Counted from the stretch's first letter, positions 1 to 8,756 are shown. The stretch is 64,000 nucleotides of DNA from DASRRB01 sp036732755 (GCA_036732755.1 DAINBU010000010.1:4689-68688); one strand, 5' to 3'. Numbers and translations: made by a program. Notes: generated from the letters alone by a model not told the origin.

Positions 1-792
1 GTCGACCATCGGCGCGAGGATCGGCAGCGGGATGGTCGACACCACCGCGTCGTAGGCGCGGCCGTTGACGTGCAATCGTCCGCCGGAGCGGGCGACGTCG
101 GTGACGCGCACGTTCAGGCGCACGCGGTCCGCGACCGAGCGCGCGATGCGGTCGGTGATCGCCTGGAAGCCCCCGGTCCGCGGGTACCAGAAGACCGCCT
201 GGTGCGCGTAGCCGACCGTCGCCTTCCCGAGCGCCGCCTGCACCACGTCGGAGAGCGGCGCCTCGGGCACGCGCCCGTCGACCCAGTCGATCCCCATCCC
301 GCGCAGGTCGTCGAGCTTCCAGATCTTCTGGTTGTACGGCTCCATGAAGAGCCGGCCGATGCCGGTGCCGACGCGCCAGCGGATCCAGTCGCGGAAGTTG
401 GCCGGCTTGGCCGCCCCTTCCGAGCGCGCGAACTGCGCCTCCACGGCGCCGCCGACGCAGGCCGCGCGATCCTCGGCCGCGAGCTCGCCGAGCCCGTTCT
501 CGAACGGGTAGGGGACGTAGCGGCCGCGCAGCAGGATCCGCGTCTTGCGCTCGCTCTGCACCAGCGGCTCGTCGCGGAAGAGGTCGCGGTAGTACTGCAT
601 CGCCTTCTCGCTCTTCGAGAAGACGATGTGGCCGCCGGAGCGGTCCATGACGTAGCCGTCGACGACGTCGCTCTGGCAGAGGCCGCCCGCGCGCGCGTCG
701 GCCTCGAGCACCTCGACCTCCACGCCGCGTTCCCGCAGGCGACGCGCGGCGGTCAGTCCCGAGATTCCGGCGCCGAGGATCGCCACGCTCAT
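1..792 (-). CDS. FAD-dependent oxidoreductase (protoporphyrinogen oxidase / amine oxidase-like), 3' end outside window
   Basis: 264 codons are visible without a stop, so the C-terminus lies beyond base 1. The protein starts MSVAILGAGISGLTAARRL, a classic N-terminal Rossmann dinucleotide fold (GxGxxG) followed by an acidic residue at the end of strand 2 (VEVLEAD). A GGLC motif and a DRSGGHIVFSK stretch follow, then FMEPYNQKIWKL near residue 155. This last pattern is typical of the FAD-dependent amine-oxidase/UDP-galactopyranose-mutase-like group often found in surface polysaccharide loci. The ATG at 792 is the only good start next to the fold. It is divergent from the MFS gene at 947; a TATACT hexamer lies between them at 877-882. 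The substrate cannot be told from the sequence. Confidence 0.8.
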   Translation of the reverse strand, partial: MSVAILGAGISGLTAARRLRERGVEVEVLEADARAGGLCQSDVVDGYVMDRSGGHIVFSKSEKAMQYYRDLFRDEPLVQSERKTRILLRGRYVPYPFENGLGELAAEDRAACVGGAVEAQFARSEGAAKPANFRDWIRWRVGTGIGRLFMEPYNQKIWKLDDLRGMGIDWVDGRVPEAPLSDVVQAALGKATVGYAHQAVFWYPRTGGFQAITDRIARSVADRVRLNVRVTDVARSGGRLHVNGRAYDAVVSTIPLPILAPMVD

Positions 793-946
793 CGCGACGC
801 TTCTTTCGAAGGGGTCTGCAAGCTCGCTCCTGCGCGATCGTCGCGCCGCGTCGCCGGCCCGATTCCGGGGCGCCCTTATACTGGCCCGGCCGCGCGGCCA
901 CCGAGGCTCCGATCCGCGGCACGTCGAACGGAGGTCGCCCGCAGCC

Positions 947-2206
947 GTGGAGCCACGCCGAAGCTCGACTCCGGCGATCGCGCTCGGCCTCGCGATGTTC
1001 CTGCCGGCCTTCGGCACCCACGGGCTGAACGCCGCGCGCGCGAGCCTCGCCCACGCGCTGCAGATCGCGAGCGACGACGGCTTCCGGATCGGCCTCGTGA
1101 TGGCCGTCTTCCCGTTCGCTTCGGTCCTCGCGTACCTGCTGGTCGGCGCGTGGGGCGATCGGGTGGGGCTGCGGCGCGGGTTGCTGCTCGGCGTCGGGCT
1201 CTACTGCGCGGCGCACATGCTCTTGCTGGCGGCCGCGCCGCTCGCGGAGGCGGTCTCGCTGCCGTCCTGGGTCGTCTTCCTCACGCTGCGCGTCGTCGCC
1301 GGCTTCGCGGGCGGCGCGATCACCGTCACCGCGAACGGCCTCGGTGCGGCGCTCTACCCGCCGGGCCAGCGCGGCCGCTCGCTCAGCCTCGTCTGGCTCG
1401 GCGTGCCGCTGGCGCTGGTGGTCGGAACGCCGCTGCCCGCGTTCCTCGCCGGTCCGTGGGCAAGCCTGCCGGACGGCGTGCGCCGCTGGGCGGGCGACCC
1501 GTACGCCGCGGTCGCGACGCTGGTCGCGCTGATCGTCCTGGTCCTCGTCCCCTCCTTCGTGCCGGTCGCGCCGCGCGCGACCGAGCTGGACAAGGGCGAG
1601 CGGCGCGTGCCGTCGTTCCGCAGCACGTGGAGCGTGCTCGCGACCTCGCTCCTGATGCCGCTCGCCGTCTTCGAACTGCTCGCGAGCTCGGCGCCGCACA
1701 CGCAGCAGGCGTTCGGTTTCACGCCGGCGATGCAGGGCGTGCTTTTCTTGATGCTGGGCGCCGGGTCGGTCGCGGGCGGGGTCTTCTCGGGAGCCGTCGC
1801 GGATCGCGTCGGAAGGCGCCGCTGCGTGATCGGGTCGCTCGCCGGTTTCGCGCTGCTCGTGCCGCTGCTGCCGTGGTGCGGGCCGCTGGCGTTCCGCGCG
1901 CTGGCCACGCTGCTCGGCCTGATCTCGACGGTGCGACAGGGTCCGTTCCAGGCGCTCGCCAGCTACTTCGCGGGCGACGGCGGGCGCGGCCGTTTCTCGG
2001 CGCGGATCCTGACGGCGTCGGCGCTCGGCATCGGGCTCGGGCAGTTCCTCGGCAGCGACCTGCTCGGCCGTTTCGGGATGGGCGCGGTGGCGTGGAGCTC
2101 GGCGGCGGTGACGCTGCTCGCGCTCGCGTGCGCGCGGCCGCTGCGCGAGCCCGTGCCGGCGCGCGCCTTGCCGCGGCCGGCCGAACCGGCGCAGCCGCGG
2201 CGATGA
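947..2206 (+). CDS. MFS transporter
   Basis: A 419-residue, strongly hydrophobic protein with about 12 predicted membrane segments in two halves. The loop after the second segment has the MFS motif A pattern (GAWGDRVGLRRG), and its second-half equivalent is AVADRVGRRRC. Start is GTG, with GGAGG at 930-934 upstream. It would be an inner-membrane secondary carrier; the substrate is not identifiable. The next gene starts within its stop codon (ATGA overlap at 2203-2206), so the two are probably co-translated. A TATACT hexamer at 877-882 in the divergent gap could be a -10 element, but no convincing -35 was seen. Confidence 0.85.
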   Translation: MEPRRSSTPAIALGLAMFLPAFGTHGLNAARASLAHALQIASDDGFRIGLVMAVFPFASVLAYLLVGAWGDRVGLRRGLLLGVGLYCAAHMLLLAAAPLAEAVSLPSWVVFLTLRVVAGFAGGAITVTANGLGAALYPPGQRGRSLSLVWLGVPLALVVGTPLPAFLAGPWASLPDGVRRWAGDPYAAVATLVALIVLVLVPSFVPVAPRATELDKGERRVPSFRSTWSVLATSLLMPLAVFELLASSAPHTQQAFGFTPAMQGVLFLMLGAGSVAGGVFSGAVADRVGRRRCVIGSLAGFALLVPLLPWCGPLAFRALATLLGLISTVRQGPFQALASYFAGDGGRGRFSARILTASALGIGLGQFLGSDLLGRFGMGAVAWSSAAVTLLALACARPLREPVPARALPRPAEPAQPRR

Positions 2207-3261
2207 ACGCGCCGCTCGCTCCGCTGGTCGTCGCGGCGCTCGCGCAGGCGGGCGCGCGGCCGCCCGCGCCGGGCGCGCTGCCGCCGCTGCGCATCGTCGT
2301 CCCCTTCGAGAACGACGACGCGGCGCAGGCGTCGCTCTGGTTCGACGCGCACGCGAGCGCGCTCGGCATCCAGCCGCGCGTCGACGCGGTGCGGAGGCTC
2401 GGTCCGTCCGAGCTGCAGCCCGACACGCTGCTCTTCGGTTTCGAGGCGGGGCTCCTCGTCGAGCTCGGCGAAGAGGGCGAGCTGCTCGCCGACGCCGCCG
2501 ACGTGCGCGCCGCCGTCCATCCCGTCGCGATCGAGTCGTGGACGCTCGTCTGGTCGGGCGACGGCCGCCTCGAACCGCCCGGCGCAGACTCCTGGCGCGT
2601 GCTGCTCGACCCGAAGATGAAGGGGCGCGTCCGCAGCCGCCGCGTCGGCGCCCAGTATCCCGAGGGGCTGGTCTGGAGCGAGATCCGCGGCCGCCTCGCC
2701 GTCGACCTCGACGACCTCCTCGCCGCCGCGGGCGCCGACAAGACGCCGCTTCCGCCCGAACTGCCGCTCCAGGAGCTCCTGCGCCGGCTGCCCGAGGGTT
2801 CGGCCGCGCTCGCGCCGGTGCGCGCCGCCGTCCTCGCGCGCCGCGCCGGCGCGGCGCTGCGCAGCCCGCGGCCGCGCGAAGGGTGCGTCGGGCTGACGCT
2901 CGCCGCCGCGGTGACGCGCGGCAGCGGCGAGGCAGCGGCCGCCGTCGTCGCGACGCGCCTCGACGCGGCGCTGCTCGCCGACTTCGCGCGCGCGCTCGAG
3001 CTCGAGCCGGCCGCGCTCCCCGACGCGTCGTTCCCCGACTGGATCCGCGAGCTCGCCCGCGACCGCGCCGCCGACGCGATCCACCGGGAGCGGGCCGCCG
3101 TCGACCTCGCCCAGCTCCTCGAGCGCGACCGCGGCGGCGGCACGGCGGCCGCGCCGCCCGAAGAGTCGTGGCTCGACGTCTGGATCGACGGCCTGCTGCT
3201 CACGGTCGCCGCGGCGCTGATCCTCGTCGCGCTGCTCCGTACCGCCCGCGCGCCGCGCTGA
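2203..3261 (+). CDS. Solute-binding-like protein with C-terminal membrane anchor
   Basis: 352 residues. After a short Ala/Pro-rich N-terminus, the stretch LPPLRIVVPFENDD and the later LLDPKMKGRV resemble the extracellular solute-binding fold of iron(III)/AfuA-type periplasmic proteins, where a DPKWKGR-like motif is usual. The C-terminus has one hydrophobic segment (about residues 327-346, WIDGLLLTVAAALILVALL) ending in basic residues, which would anchor it. No binding-protein-dependent permease or ATPase lies nearby. The ATG overlaps the stop of the MFS gene, so coupling to that transporter is the best clue to its job. The family assignment is weak; a lineage-specific membrane protein is equally possible. 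Confidence 0.5.
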   Translation: MNAPLAPLVVAALAQAGARPPAPGALPPLRIVVPFENDDAAQASLWFDAHASALGIQPRVDAVRRLGPSELQPDTLLFGFEAGLLVELGEEGELLADAADVRAAVHPVAIESWTLVWSGDGRLEPPGADSWRVLLDPKMKGRVRSRRVGAQYPEGLVWSEIRGRLAVDLDDLLAAAGADKTPLPPELPLQELLRRLPEGSAALAPVRAAVLARRAGAALRSPRPREGCVGLTLAAAVTRGSGEAAAAVVATRLDAALLADFARALELEPAALPDASFPDWIRELARDRAADAIHRERAAVDLAQLLERDRGGGTAAAPPEESWLDVWIDGLLLTVAAALILVALLRTARAPR

Positions 3262-3359
3262 CGCGTCGCTCTTCGCTCCGCGCGGATCGGGTTCATCGAT
3301 CCGTCGTATAAGAGCCGTTTCCGGGCGCACCGGCGCCCGCTTCCGACACGGAGAGGTCG

Positions 3360-3764
3360 ATGAACGATGCGAACAAGGGCGGGGCCGACTCGGGCGCCCT
3401 CGCCGACGGCCGGACCACGGAGAAGGCCGTCAAGTCCTACGCGCTGATCGAGCCCGAGATCATGGCGCCGTACATGCGCTTCTACAAAGCCACTTACGAG
3501 CGCGGCCACCTCGACCGCAAGACCAAGGAGTTGATCGCCATCGCGGCTTCGCTGGTGTCGGGCTGCAAGGGCTGCCTCGAAGGCCACCTGAAGAAGGCGA
3601 TCAAGTTCGGCGCGACGCGCGGCGAGATCAGCGAGACGGTCGCGATCACGCTCGGCGTCAACGCGGCCGCGATCGTCGACAAGAGCGACATCGCCTGCGC
3701 CAACCTCGGCATCTCGATCGACGACCTTCCCGCGGAACCTCCCAAGTACAAGGACGAGAAGTGA
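3360..3764 (+). CDS. Carboxymuconolactone decarboxylase / AhpD-like protein
   Basis: 134 residues with the AhpD core ELIAIAASLVSGCKGCLEGH at about residues 56-75. This holds the CxxC pair and the downstream His of the proton-relay peroxidase motif. Family members use the two cysteines for peroxide reduction or disulfide exchange. GGAGAGG at 3349-3355 is a good ribosome binding site for the ATG. It is followed 7 bases later by a small secreted protein and then an antiporter-like gene, and probably starts a short operon; a TATAAG hexamer at 3307-3312 could be its -10. Peroxidase activity is inferred from family only. Confidence 0.85.
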   Translation: MNDANKGGADSGALADGRTTEKAVKSYALIEPEIMAPYMRFYKATYERGHLDRKTKELIAIAASLVSGCKGCLEGHLKKAIKFGATRGEISETVAITLGVNAAAIVDKSDIACANLGISIDDLPAEPPKYKDEK

Positions 3765-3771
3765 GGCGGAC

Positions 3772-4293
3772 GTGAACCTCCCCCTGCTGCGCGCGGCGCT
3801 CGGAGCGCTGCTGCTGCTGGCGCCGCGGCAGGACCGGAGCGAATCCGCCGACCCCGGCCGGGAGACCTTCCTCACCACCGGATTCGAGCTCGGCGAGCGC
3901 GGCGCGATCACGCTGCGCTACCGGACCATCGCCTGGTCGCCCGACGCGTGGCGGGCGCTGCGCCGCGAGCCCGAGCAGCGCGAGCAGATGAACCGCCGCT
4001 TCGGCGTCGCGCTGCAGTCGGAGCTCAAGACGCCGATCGCGCTCTCGATCGGCGGGCGCCGCCTCGAACCGGGGAGCTGGCGCCTCGGCGTCGTGATGAA
4101 CGAGGCGGGCGCCTTCGACCTGACGATCCTGGTCGACGGCGAGACGAAGCCGGTTCCGATGGACCTCTCCGAATCGCGCCACGTCTTCCCCTACCTCGCG
4201 TTCACGCTGGTGCCGGCGCAGGACGGGCTGTGCGCGGTCGTCTTCCAGTGGGGCACGGAGTACGGTCGCGTCGTGCTCGAGGCGGCGCGCTGA
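3772..4293 (+). CDS. Small secreted protein, possibly DUF2911-like
   Basis: 173 residues from a GTG start 7 bases after the AhpD-like gene, with a GAGGCGG ribosome binding site. The N-terminus (NLPLLRAALGALLLLAP) looks like a signal peptide. The body has beta-rich stretches such as ITLRYRTIAWSP and PGSWRLGVVMNEAGAF, reminiscent of DUF2911 proteins, which carry an 'apaGtYsl' motif. That likeness is by eye only. No catalytic motif was recognised. The gene ends 4 bases before the antiporter-like gene, suggesting translational coupling. Confidence 0.55.
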   Translation: MNLPLLRAALGALLLLAPRQDRSESADPGRETFLTTGFELGERGAITLRYRTIAWSPDAWRALRREPEQREQMNRRFGVALQSELKTPIALSIGGRRLEPGSWRLGVVMNEAGAFDLTILVDGETKPVPMDLSESRHVFPYLAFTLVPAQDGLCAVVFQWGTEYGRVVLEAAR

Positions 4294-4297
4294 CGCA

Positions 4298-5644
4298 ATG
4301 GCGCTCGCCGCTGCCCCTCTCGACCTGCCGCTCTGGAGCGTCGTCCCCTTCGTCGCGCTGCTGCTCTCCATCGCGATCCTGCCGCTCGCCGCGCCGCGCT
4401 TCTGGGAGAGCCACCGCAACAAGCTGATCGTCGCGCTCGTGTGCGGGGTGCCCGGCGCGATCTACGTCCAGCAGGTCGCGGCCGAGGCCGGCTTCGCGTT
4501 CGACGCCCGCCATCCGCTGGTCGTCGCGCTGCTCGACTACGCCGAGTTCATGCTGCTGCTCTTCACGCTCTACGTCATCGCGGGCGGCGTGCGGATCGGC
4601 GGGACGCTGGCCGGCACGCCGACGGTGAACGCGGCGCTGCTCGCCGTCGGAGGGGTGCTCGCGTCGGTGGTCGGGACCACCGGCGCGTCGATGCTGCTCC
4701 TGCGGCCGCTGCTGCGCGCCAACGCGGTGCGCCGGAAGCGGTCGCACATCGTCGTCTTCTTCATCTTCGTGGTCTCGAACTGCGGCGGGCTGCTCACGCC
4801 GCTCGGCGATCCGCCGCTCTTCCTCGGCTTCATGAAGGGGGTGCCGTTCGACTGGACGCTGCGGCTCTTCGCGCCGTGGCTGCTGGTCAACGGCGTCCTG
4901 ATCGTGCTGTTCCATTTCCTCGACTCGCACTACTTCCACCGCGAGGACGTCGAGGAGGCGCGTAGCGGCGGGCCCGACCTCGACGTCGCCGTCGAGCGCA
5001 GGCGGCGGCGACTGCACGTCGAGGGGTGGGGGAACCTCGTGCTGCTGGCCGGGGTGGGGGGCACGCTCATCCTCGCGGGGACGGCGGAGTGGCCGGTGCT
5101 CGCGCAGGACGGGGCGCTGCTCGGGCTCGCGCTCGCGTCGCTCGCGTTCACGAAGAAGTCGATCCGGCGCGAGAACCAGTTCGAATACGGGCCGGTGGTC
5201 GAGGTCGCCGTGCTCTTCCTCGGGATCTTCCTCTCGATGATCCCGGCGCTCGTGATCCTGAACGAGCGCGGCGGCGAGCTCCCGCTCGCCGGTCCGCGCA
5301 GCTTCTTCTGGGCGACCGGGACGCTGTCGTCGTTCCTCGACAACGCGCCGACGTACCTCGCCTTCTCCTCGCTCGCGGCGGGGCTGAAGGGTGTGTCGTT
5401 GTAGGGACCCTTCCTGGCGTGCTTCCTCGAGCACGGCGGCGACGCGCCGGAGCTGCTCGCCGCGATCAGCTGCGGCGCCGTCTTCATGGGCGCGATGACC
5501 TACGTCGGCAACGGACCGAACTTCATGGTGAAGGCGATCGCCGAGCAGCACGGCGTGAAGATGCCGTCGTTCTTCGGGTTCATGGCGTGGAGCTGCGGAC
5601 TGCTGCTCCCGCTCCTCGCCGTCATGACGCTCGTCTGCTTCTGA
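4298..5644 (+). pseudogene. Sodium:proton antiporter / CitMHS-like membrane protein with in-frame TAG
   Basis: The reading frame runs from ATG 4298 and meets TAG at 5402-5404, then continues in the same frame to TGA at 5642-5644, for 448 codons in all. Both sides are clearly the same protein. Upstream there are about ten hydrophobic segments with NCGGLLTPLGDPPLF and SFLDNAPTYLAF. Downstream the text reads GPFLACFLEHGG and then AMTYVGNGPNFMVKAIAE, the conserved C-terminal motif of this ion-transporter family (COG1055/PF16980-like). The amber codon removes only the last 80 residues, but these include the NGPNFM motif. It may be a real nonsense mutation, a consensus error or readthrough; no frameshift is involved. 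Confidence 0.75.
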
Positions 5645-5647
5645 GCG

Positions 5648-6922
5648 TCACTCGCCGCCGCCGCCGGCCGGCTCCGGCGCCTCCGCGGCCTCCGCCGCGT
5701 CGGCGGCTCCCTCGTCCGCGTTCTTGGTGATCTCGGCCACGACGTTCGTCGCGTAGCAGCCGCGCGGCAGGAAGAAGCGCAGCACCAGGCCGTGCTCGTG
5801 CGGCGCGACCTCGGCGTCGCGCAGCGCGAAGCGGTACGCGCGCCGCTCGCCGCGCAGGTGGAGGTCGCGGAACGGCTGGCGCCCCTCCTCCGGATCGAGC
5901 TCTTCGGCGTCGAAGATCGCGCGCTCGAGGCGCGCCGCCGCGCCGCGCGCCGGCAGCAGCCCCGGCCCGAAGAGCGGGCCGGCCGCGCTGATCTCGAAGC
6001 GGTCGGCGCGCGCCTGCTCGCGCGCCGCGTCGTCGACTACCGACGTGCGGCCGCTCGCGTGGTCGACCACGACGTCGCCGTCGAGCAGGCGGCCGAAGTC
6101 GCGGCCGCTCTCGCCGAAGCGCGCCTCGAGGCAGCGGTTGAAGACGTGCGACTGGTAGGCCGACAGGAAGAGCAGCCGCATCCGCTTGGGCAGCCGCGCG
6201 AGCGCGCGCACCGGATCGCGGTGCGCGAGCCAGGCGCGCAGCACCGCCGCCTCCGCGCGCAGCCGGCCGGGATAGGCGTCCGCCGCCTCGACGTAACGCG
6301 CTTCGTCGAACAGCGTCCGCGCGGCGCGGATGCGCGGGTCGTGCTCGCGCGGGCTCGGCCGGCCGAGGTAGATCGCCAGCGCCTCGTCGCCTTCGTCGCG
6401 CACGAGCGCGCGCCCGAGCCGGTCGCCGTCGCCCTTCGTCCCGAAGCGCTGCGCGCCGAACCAGTTCGGGACGCCGCTCTCGGCGAGCACCGCGAGGATC
6501 GCGCGCGCCCGTTCGAGCGCGCCCTCGCCCGTGCCGCGCAGTACGATTTCGAAGCGGTTGCCCGCTAGCTCGCCGGTGCGCAGCTTCGTCGCGTGGCGGA
6601 CGCGCTCGCGGATCGCGAGCCACGGGTGGGCGAACCGGTCGAGCCGCTCTTCGAGGCCCGCCGGCAGCGAGAGCCACTGCGTCGCGACGGCGCGTGCGTC
6701 CTTGATCCCGGCGAAGCCGACGTCGCGCTCCGGGATGCGCAGCGCGCGGCAGAGATGGCCGACCGCCTCGTGCGTCGACATGCCGCGCTTCTCGACGCGG
6801 ATCAGGAGCTGGGCACCGGCGCCGCTCGGCGGCGCGAGCAGCACCTCGTCGACGCGGAAGTCCTCCGGCTGCGACTTGCAGACGCCGCCCGTGCCGGGCA
6901 GGTCGGCGGTGAGCCACTTCAC
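5648..6922 (-). CDS. truD: tRNA pseudouridine(13) synthase TruD
   Basis: 424 residues, a little longer than the E. coli enzyme. It converts U13 of tRNA to pseudouridine. The N-terminal half has DFRVDEV and the TruD signature GFAGIKDARAVATQWLS at about residues 68-84, which contains the catalytic Asp in a GxKDxxAxTxQ context. NWFGAQRFGTKGDGDRLGRA and the later LFLSAYQSHVFNRCL are also typical. The C-terminus ends in an acidic Ala-rich tail. ATG 6922 is the natural start. It is convergent with the antiporter gene, leaving only 3 bases between stops. Its upstream region holds a structured element (6956-7076) that on this strand ends in a T-rich tract just before the gene. Confidence 0.92.
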   Translation of the reverse strand: MKWLTADLPGTGGVCKSQPEDFRVDEVLLAPPSGAGAQLLIRVEKRGMSTHEAVGHLCRALRIPERDVGFAGIKDARAVATQWLSLPAGLEERLDRFAHPWLAIRERVRHATKLRTGELAGNRFEIVLRGTGEGALERARAILAVLAESGVPNWFGAQRFGTKGDGDRLGRALVRDEGDEALAIYLGRPSPREHDPRIRAARTLFDEARYVEAADAYPGRLRAEAAVLRAWLAHRDPVRALARLPKRMRLLFLSAYQSHVFNRCLEARFGESGRDFGRLLDGDVVVDHASGRTSVVDDAAREQARADRFEISAAGPLFGPGLLPARGAAARLERAIFDAEELDPEEGRQPFRDLHLRGERRAYRFALRDAEVAPHEHGLVLRFFLPRGCYATNVVAEITKNADEGAADAAEAAEAPEPAGGGGE

Positions 6923-6955
6923 GGGCGCGTGCCGGACGGGAGGATGGACGCGGGG

Positions 6956-7076
6956 AAAAAGAAAAGGTTCAAGGCCCGTATCTCACGTTCTTAAGGGAAG
7001 CCTGCGCAGACAGGCGCCCGATAAGAAATGAAGCCTGGTGAGAGCGTGAGGATCCGGACCCTGAACCTTCTTTGTC
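6956..7076 (-). ncRNA. Candidate structured RNA / leader element upstream of truD
   Basis: A nested set of complementary segments folds about 120 bases into a rod. P1 pairs 6964-6971 with 7062-7069 (aaggttca/tgaacctt) and extends into flanking A/T pairs. P2 pairs 6982-6987 with 7045-7050 (ctcacg/cgtgag). P3 pairs 6988-6993 with 7022-7027 (ttctta/taagaa). P4 pairs 6995-6997 with 7017-7019. P5 pairs 7000-7004 with 7011-7015 (gcctg/caggc) around a 6-base loop. Alternatives exist: 6981-6986 can instead pair with 7038-7043, and 7033-7037 repeats gcctg. Read on the minus strand, the last arm runs into ccttttcttttt, like an intrinsic terminator. I do not recognise a known family; sRNA or truD leader are both possible. 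Confidence 0.4.
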
Positions 7077-7196
7077 GCGCAGTCATTCGCCGACGCCGAT
7101 CTTTGCGAATTCGCGCGTTGCGTCGTCGTGGTGCCGGACCGGCCGTCGACAGCGGAGGATCGTAGCGGCGCCCGCGCGCGGCGGCCAGTTTCCCTC

Positions 7197-7883
7197 TCAC
7201 CCGGGCGGATTCCCGTCGACGAGGTCGGCCAGAGGGGCGAGTGTCGACCACGCCGAGGCGTCGCGGCCGCTGCGGTCGAGCAGCGCGGCGCGCAGCCCGG
7301 CGGCGCGCGCCCCTTCGAAGTCCTTGACGCGGTCGTCGCCCACGTGCAGCGCCGCCTCGGCCGGGACGCCGAGCCGCGCGAGGGCGAGGGTGAAGATCCC
7401 GGGAGCGGGCTTCTCGACCTCCGCGCGGCCCGAGCTCACGACGGCGTCGAAGCGCGACGCCAGCCCGAGCCCGTCGAGGAGCGCGTCGAGCGTCGGCGAC
7501 CAGTTGCTCACGACGGCGAGACGCAGTCCGGCGCGCCGCAGCTTCTCGAGCAGCGGCGGGACCTCGTCGAAGACGCGGAAGCTCGCCGCGTTCGCGAAGG
7601 CGTCGAAGAGGTCGGGCGCGACGCCGGGCGGCAGCGCCGGCGCGCCGGCGCGCGCGAAGACCTCGGCGATGAAGCGCTCGAACCACGGCCGCGTGTAGCG
7701 GAAGCCCCCGCCGGCCCGGACCGGGAGCGCGGCGTGGACCTCGGCCATCGCCCGTCCGATCGCCGCCTCGTCGCAGGCGAGGCCGTGGCGCCGCGCGACG
7801 TCGGCGTACATGCGGGGACGCGGCCGCCGTTCGACGAAGAGGGTGCCGCCGGCGTCGAGCAGGACGGCGCGCAGAGGCGACAC
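7197..7883 (-). CDS. HAD-superfamily hydrolase
   Basis: 228 residues from a GTG start at 7883. HAD motif I is LLDAGGTLF near residue 8, with the nucleophile Asp present and Gly where many phosphatases have the acid/base Asp, as in HDHD3-type members. Motif II is LAVVSNWS, motif III the Lys of EVEKPAPGIF, and motif IV HVGDDRVKDFEGA. The helical cap lies between motifs I and II, as in the C1 haloacid-dehalogenase/phosphoglycolate-phosphatase group. A cytosolic phosphatase role is likely; the substrate is unknown. It diverges from the TPR lipoprotein gene starting at 7914, with only 30 bases between starts. Confidence 0.85.
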   Translation of the reverse strand: MSPLRAVLLDAGGTLFVERRPRPRMYADVARRHGLACDEAAIGRAMAEVHAALPVRAGGGFRYTRPWFERFIAEVFARAGAPALPPGVAPDLFDAFANAASFRVFDEVPPLLEKLRRAGLRLAVVSNWSPTLDALLDGLGLASRFDAVVSSGRAEVEKPAPGIFTLALARLGVPAEAALHVGDDRVKDFEGARAAGLRAALLDRSGRDASAWSTLAPLADLVDGNPPG

Positions 7884-7913
7884 GGTGCGGCTCTCCGTGC
7901 AGAATGGCGCGCC

Positions 7914-8756
7914 ATGATGGCGCCGCGGAAGGTCGGGGAATCTAGCCGGCGAGGGCTGCTGCTCGCGCTCGCGTTCGCGCTGCAGGTCGCGGGCTGCTCG
8001 TCGCCGCCGCCGGCGACCCTCCCGCCGGAGGAGGAGCGCCTGGCGGAGCTCCGCGCGCTCGAGAGCGCGCACCGCTTCCGCGCCGCGCTCGCGAAGACCG
8101 ACGAGTGGCTCGCGGGCGCGCCCGACGACGCGGCGGCGCTCGCGTGGAAGACGCGGCTCCTGCGGCAGCTCGGCGACGAGCGGCGCGCCCTCGAGGTCGT
8201 GCAGGCGCGCCGCGCGAAGGCGCCGCGCGACGCCGCGCTCGCCTACGAGGAGGGCGAGTTGCTCGCCCACGTCGGGCTCGACGACCGCGCGCTCGCCGCG
8301 TTCGACGAGGCGCGCGCGCTCGCGCCCGACGACGCGCTTCCCGCCGTCGCCGCCGCCGCGCTGCTGCTCTCGAAGAAGCGACCCGACGCCGCCGGCGCGC
8401 AGCAGCGCCTCGCGCCGTTCCTCGACGGCCCGCATGCGTCGGCGGAGGCGCGCTTCCATTAGGGGCTCGCGCTCGAGGCCGCGGGCGCCGCCGCCGGCGC
8501 GCGCGTTGCCTGGGAGCGCGCGCTCGAGCTCGAGCCGCTGCACGTGCCGTCGATGCGCAACCTCGCGCTGCTCGCCGAGCAGGGCGGCGACGCGCCGGGC
8601 GCCCTCGTCCTCTGGCGCAGGGTGAAGCGCAGCGCGAGCCCGCTCGACGCGAAGTTCGTGCAGGAGGTCGACGCGAAGATCGCGGCGCTGAAGGCGCGGG
8701 TCGAGAAGGTCGAGCCGCCGGCGAAGGACGCGAATGCAGCGGCGCCGAAGGGATGA
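7914..8756 (+). pseudogene. TPR lipoprotein with in-frame TAG
   Basis: From ATG 7914 the frame meets TAG at 8460-8462 and then continues in the same frame to TGA 8754-8756 (280 codons before the stop). The N-terminus has a basic region, a hydrophobic core and the lipobox LQVAGC, so it would be a lipid-anchored envelope protein. TPR-like repeats lie on both sides of the amber codon: LAYEEGELLAHVGLDDRALA upstream, and after it GLALEAAGAAAGARVAWERA and MRNLALLAEQGGDAPGALVL. The codon falls inside a repeat (EARFH-TAG-GLALEAAG), so the downstream part is clearly the same protein. The C-terminus is a short coiled segment. Nonsense mutation, consensus error or readthrough are all possible. Confidence 0.75.

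Noticed and set aside
70..2205. Plus-strand frame running before the protein at 2203
   Set aside because: It overlaps the FAD oxidoreductase and MFS genes, is low-complexity, and the protein-like part starts at ATG 2203.
6956..7076. SRP (4.5S) or 6S RNA gene
   Set aside because: The rod shape and length are suggestive, but the conserved SRP GGAAGCAGCC region and the 6S central bubble layout were not found on either strand.
4298..8756. TAG recoded as an amino acid throughout this genome
   Set aside because: At least six genes here end properly at TAG (9529, 14422, 18470, 21549, 24414 and 34379 ends), with normal lengths. The two internal ambers are better seen as local mutations, errors or suppression.
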